Assembly (NCBI RefSeq): GCF_002368115.1
Contig: NZ_AP018316.1
Location: 669,382 to 733,381, forward strand
From: Dolichospermum compactum NIES-806
GTDB taxonomy: Bacteria > Cyanobacteriota > Cyanobacteriia > Cyanobacteriales > Nostocaceae
Length of the DNA stretch: 64,000 bases
Direction of reading: 5' to 3'
Shown here: one piece after another, positions 62,530-64,000 of the stretch
Numbering within the stretch: the first letter of the stretch is position 1
Layout: every line of letters starts with the position of its first letter
Program-made: the position numbers and the translations under genes
The notes under the pieces: model-generated
The model's input: the letters and a program-made list of their open reading frames with translations, nothing else
Databases searched by the model: none
Told to the model about the DNA's origin: nothing

Positions 62530-62833
62530 AAATTCTTGATTCCGGAATGTAATTAATGAATGAATGTCAAACAAGAAGAAATTAATGAATTAATTGAAGA
62601 AACTTAGAAAATATCTGGAAATGAAAGAGTTTATGAAACTAGCAAAAACAGGATTTACCGAGTAGAATAATCCAGAAGAGGATATTTATAATGATAAAAC
62701 TGAAGATTCATGAGATTTCGTTTAGGTGTACGTATTTAATTTTTATTAAGTATCATTGACAATGAATATGCTTATGCATAAAATCCTAATATAGTTTGCA
62801 CATTGAATAAATTCATTAGTAGAGAGCGAAATT

Positions 62834-64000
62834 ATGCCAGATAACAAAAAACAGCCAAAATATCCGATCATATCCAGATGTTACAGGTTTTCATCATAGC
62901 AAAGCTAATTCATTTAGTAAAACAATAGGATATAATGATGACTGCAAATTATATCTTTGGTCGAAAAAAAGAATAAAATATAGTTTGCAAGAAGTAGACA
63001 CTGGATATCCTTATCTTGAAAAACCAGATAGTTCTGAAGAAAGTAAAATTAAAACTCTATCCCAAATATCAAGACTTAATGATGGGAATTTTTATGCTCG
63101 TTATTGTTCGACTTTTTCCTATGAAGAAACAACATACTGTATAGTTTTAGCAATAGATGGTAATAGAAGAGCTTTAAAGAAATATCAGGAATTAGATAGA
63201 AAAGGCAGTACAAGATCAGGTATTAAACTATCAGATCAACGAGGAGTATTTATTTCCTCAGAAGGCGTGAGAATCTGTGTTTATAATGAGATTTTTGAAA
63301 GTAGTTATTTGCAAGATTATAATTTATTAGCTGATAGTAAAGCTCAATCACATTACTTATTAATTATAAATGGGAGCTTTGATGTTGTAACTAATAGAAA
63401 CTCACTCACTGATAGCTCAAGACAAATATTAAAAGATGAATTATTTATCGCAAAAGTAAAAGACTTCCTAGATCAAGCAAAAACGAAAATTCCTATATTT
63501 AAAGAATTTATCGAAAGATTAACTCAAGAAAATCAGGAAGAGAAATTAGAAGCATATCAAAAGAAACTAGATAAATTAAAAAGTAGTGTTCAGAAAAGGT
63601 GCAGATTTAGAGTAACTAATATAGAACAATTAAAAGATAAGTGGATAATCCAACCAGAAATAGGTGAAGAGCATTGGGTAGGTGCTTTATATACAATGTT
63701 TGCTCATTTAGTAACTTTGGATTTACCTCATTCTAATTTATGGATGCGTCCACGTACATTTTCTGGAGTTGGTCTTGATAGTATCGCAGTACCTTTGGAG
63801 GAAAATAGTTTAAAAGATAAAGTCCATAGAGGATTAGAATATAAATATACTTTTTCACCAACAGATGAATATAATCATCCTTTTATTGTTACTAACTTTA
63901 TAGTTTGTTGGGATATGATTACACCAGAAGAAAAAGAGCGTATTACAGATTCTTATGGTTATTTTGGTTTTGTTTCATTAACAGCAGGACTTACGCAACT
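62834..64000 (+). pseudogene. possible GHKL-type ATPase C-terminal part, frameshifted start, runs off the end
   Basis: ATG at 62834 opens MPDNKKQPKYP, then a frameshift; from about 62870 one long frame continues to the window end: RSYPDVTGFHHSKANSFSKT, GYNDDCKLYLWSKKRIKYSL, GVFISSEGVRICVYNEIFES, LLIINGSFDVVTNRNSLTDS, a coiled segment (QEEKLEAYQKKLDKLKSSVQ), and LDLPHSNLWMRPRTFSGVGL. The 'NGSFDVVTNRNSLT' and 'GVFISSEGVRI' blocks resemble the transducer part that follows the ATPase domain in GHKL (HSP90/MutL-type) proteins of defence loci. The N-terminal ATP-binding domain is not present. No known name can be given. The upstream spacer 62530-62833 holds only a short stop-containing remnant. Confidence 0.45.

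Noticed and set aside
1..64000. tRNA, rRNA, prophage or complete insertion sequence
   Set aside because: Looked for TPsiC-arm-like GGTTCGA motifs, transposase DDE frames and phage structural genes in the gaps; none seen. A tRNA scan program could settle the tRNA question.

Overview
The window looks like chromosome of a filamentous, Nostocales-type cyanobacterium. The evidence is photosystem II genes (psbI, a psb34-like gene), GCGATCGC (HIP1) octamers in many genes, heptanucleotide tandem repeats and palindromic dispersed repeats of the kind that fill Nostocaceae genomes, low GC, the fused thiO-thiG gene, xisH/xisI, and a type I-D CRISPR-Cas locus. I saw no rRNA or tRNA gene, no intact transposase and no prophage. 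Layout. 1-13.4 kb: an exported protein, psbI, an LptD/OstA-like barrel protein, a decayed Uma2 gene, a SagB-type dehydrogenase, an alpha/beta hydrolase, a membrane Ser/Thr kinase, trpB, a CAP-domain protein and an RNase D-like exonuclease, separated by repeat-rich spacers. 13.5-27.6 kb: a complete type I-D CRISPR-Cas locus read leftwards as cas3, cas10d, csc2, csc1, cas6, cas4, cas1, cas2, leader and an array of 36 identical repeats with 35 spacers. A WYL regulator is divergent from cas3. The spacer between WYL and cas3 holds a palindromic operator candidate and a lone CRISPR-repeat-like sequence that keeps the stem length and the ACTGAAAC handle although its stem bases have changed. An internal Shine-Dalgarno and ATG in cas10d mark the small subunit Cas11d. 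27.7-46.6 kb: housekeeping genes (inositol-phosphatase family, zinc dehydrogenase, citramalate synthase, thiO/thiG, psb34-like, TPR protein, double ABC ATPase, Crp/Fnr regulator, cysteine synthase, hemL, hisIE) with islands of decayed genes: a toxin-antitoxin remnant, a coq4 remnant fused to a nuclease-like gene, and an AAA ATPase with an internal deletion. 46.6-53.2 kb: a 1620-residue single-chain type ISP restriction-modification enzyme bounded by copies of a palindromic repeat, followed by a convergent three-gene operon of unknown function. 53.4-64 kb: acs, a toxin-antitoxin graveyard (UPF0175/DUF3368, Phd, HicB, xisHI and broken copies), acnB, a VapC pair, and a truncated gene that may encode the C-terminal part of a GHKL-type ATPase, running off the end. 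How it fits together: the cas genes supply adaptation (Cas1, Cas2, Cas4), crRNA processing (Cas6), the effector (Csc1, Csc2, Cas10d, Cas11d) and the helicase Cas3. The restriction enzyme and the toxin-antitoxin remnants make this an accessory defence-rich stretch inside conserved metabolism genes. Two spacer pairs encode related peptides, which suggests repeated sampling of related phages. Dispersed repeats have entered coding sequence in frame at least three times (cimA once, the restriction enzyme twice). The most unusual item is the CRISPR-repeat-like element at 26520-26546, a candidate Cas-regulating or antitoxin RNA.
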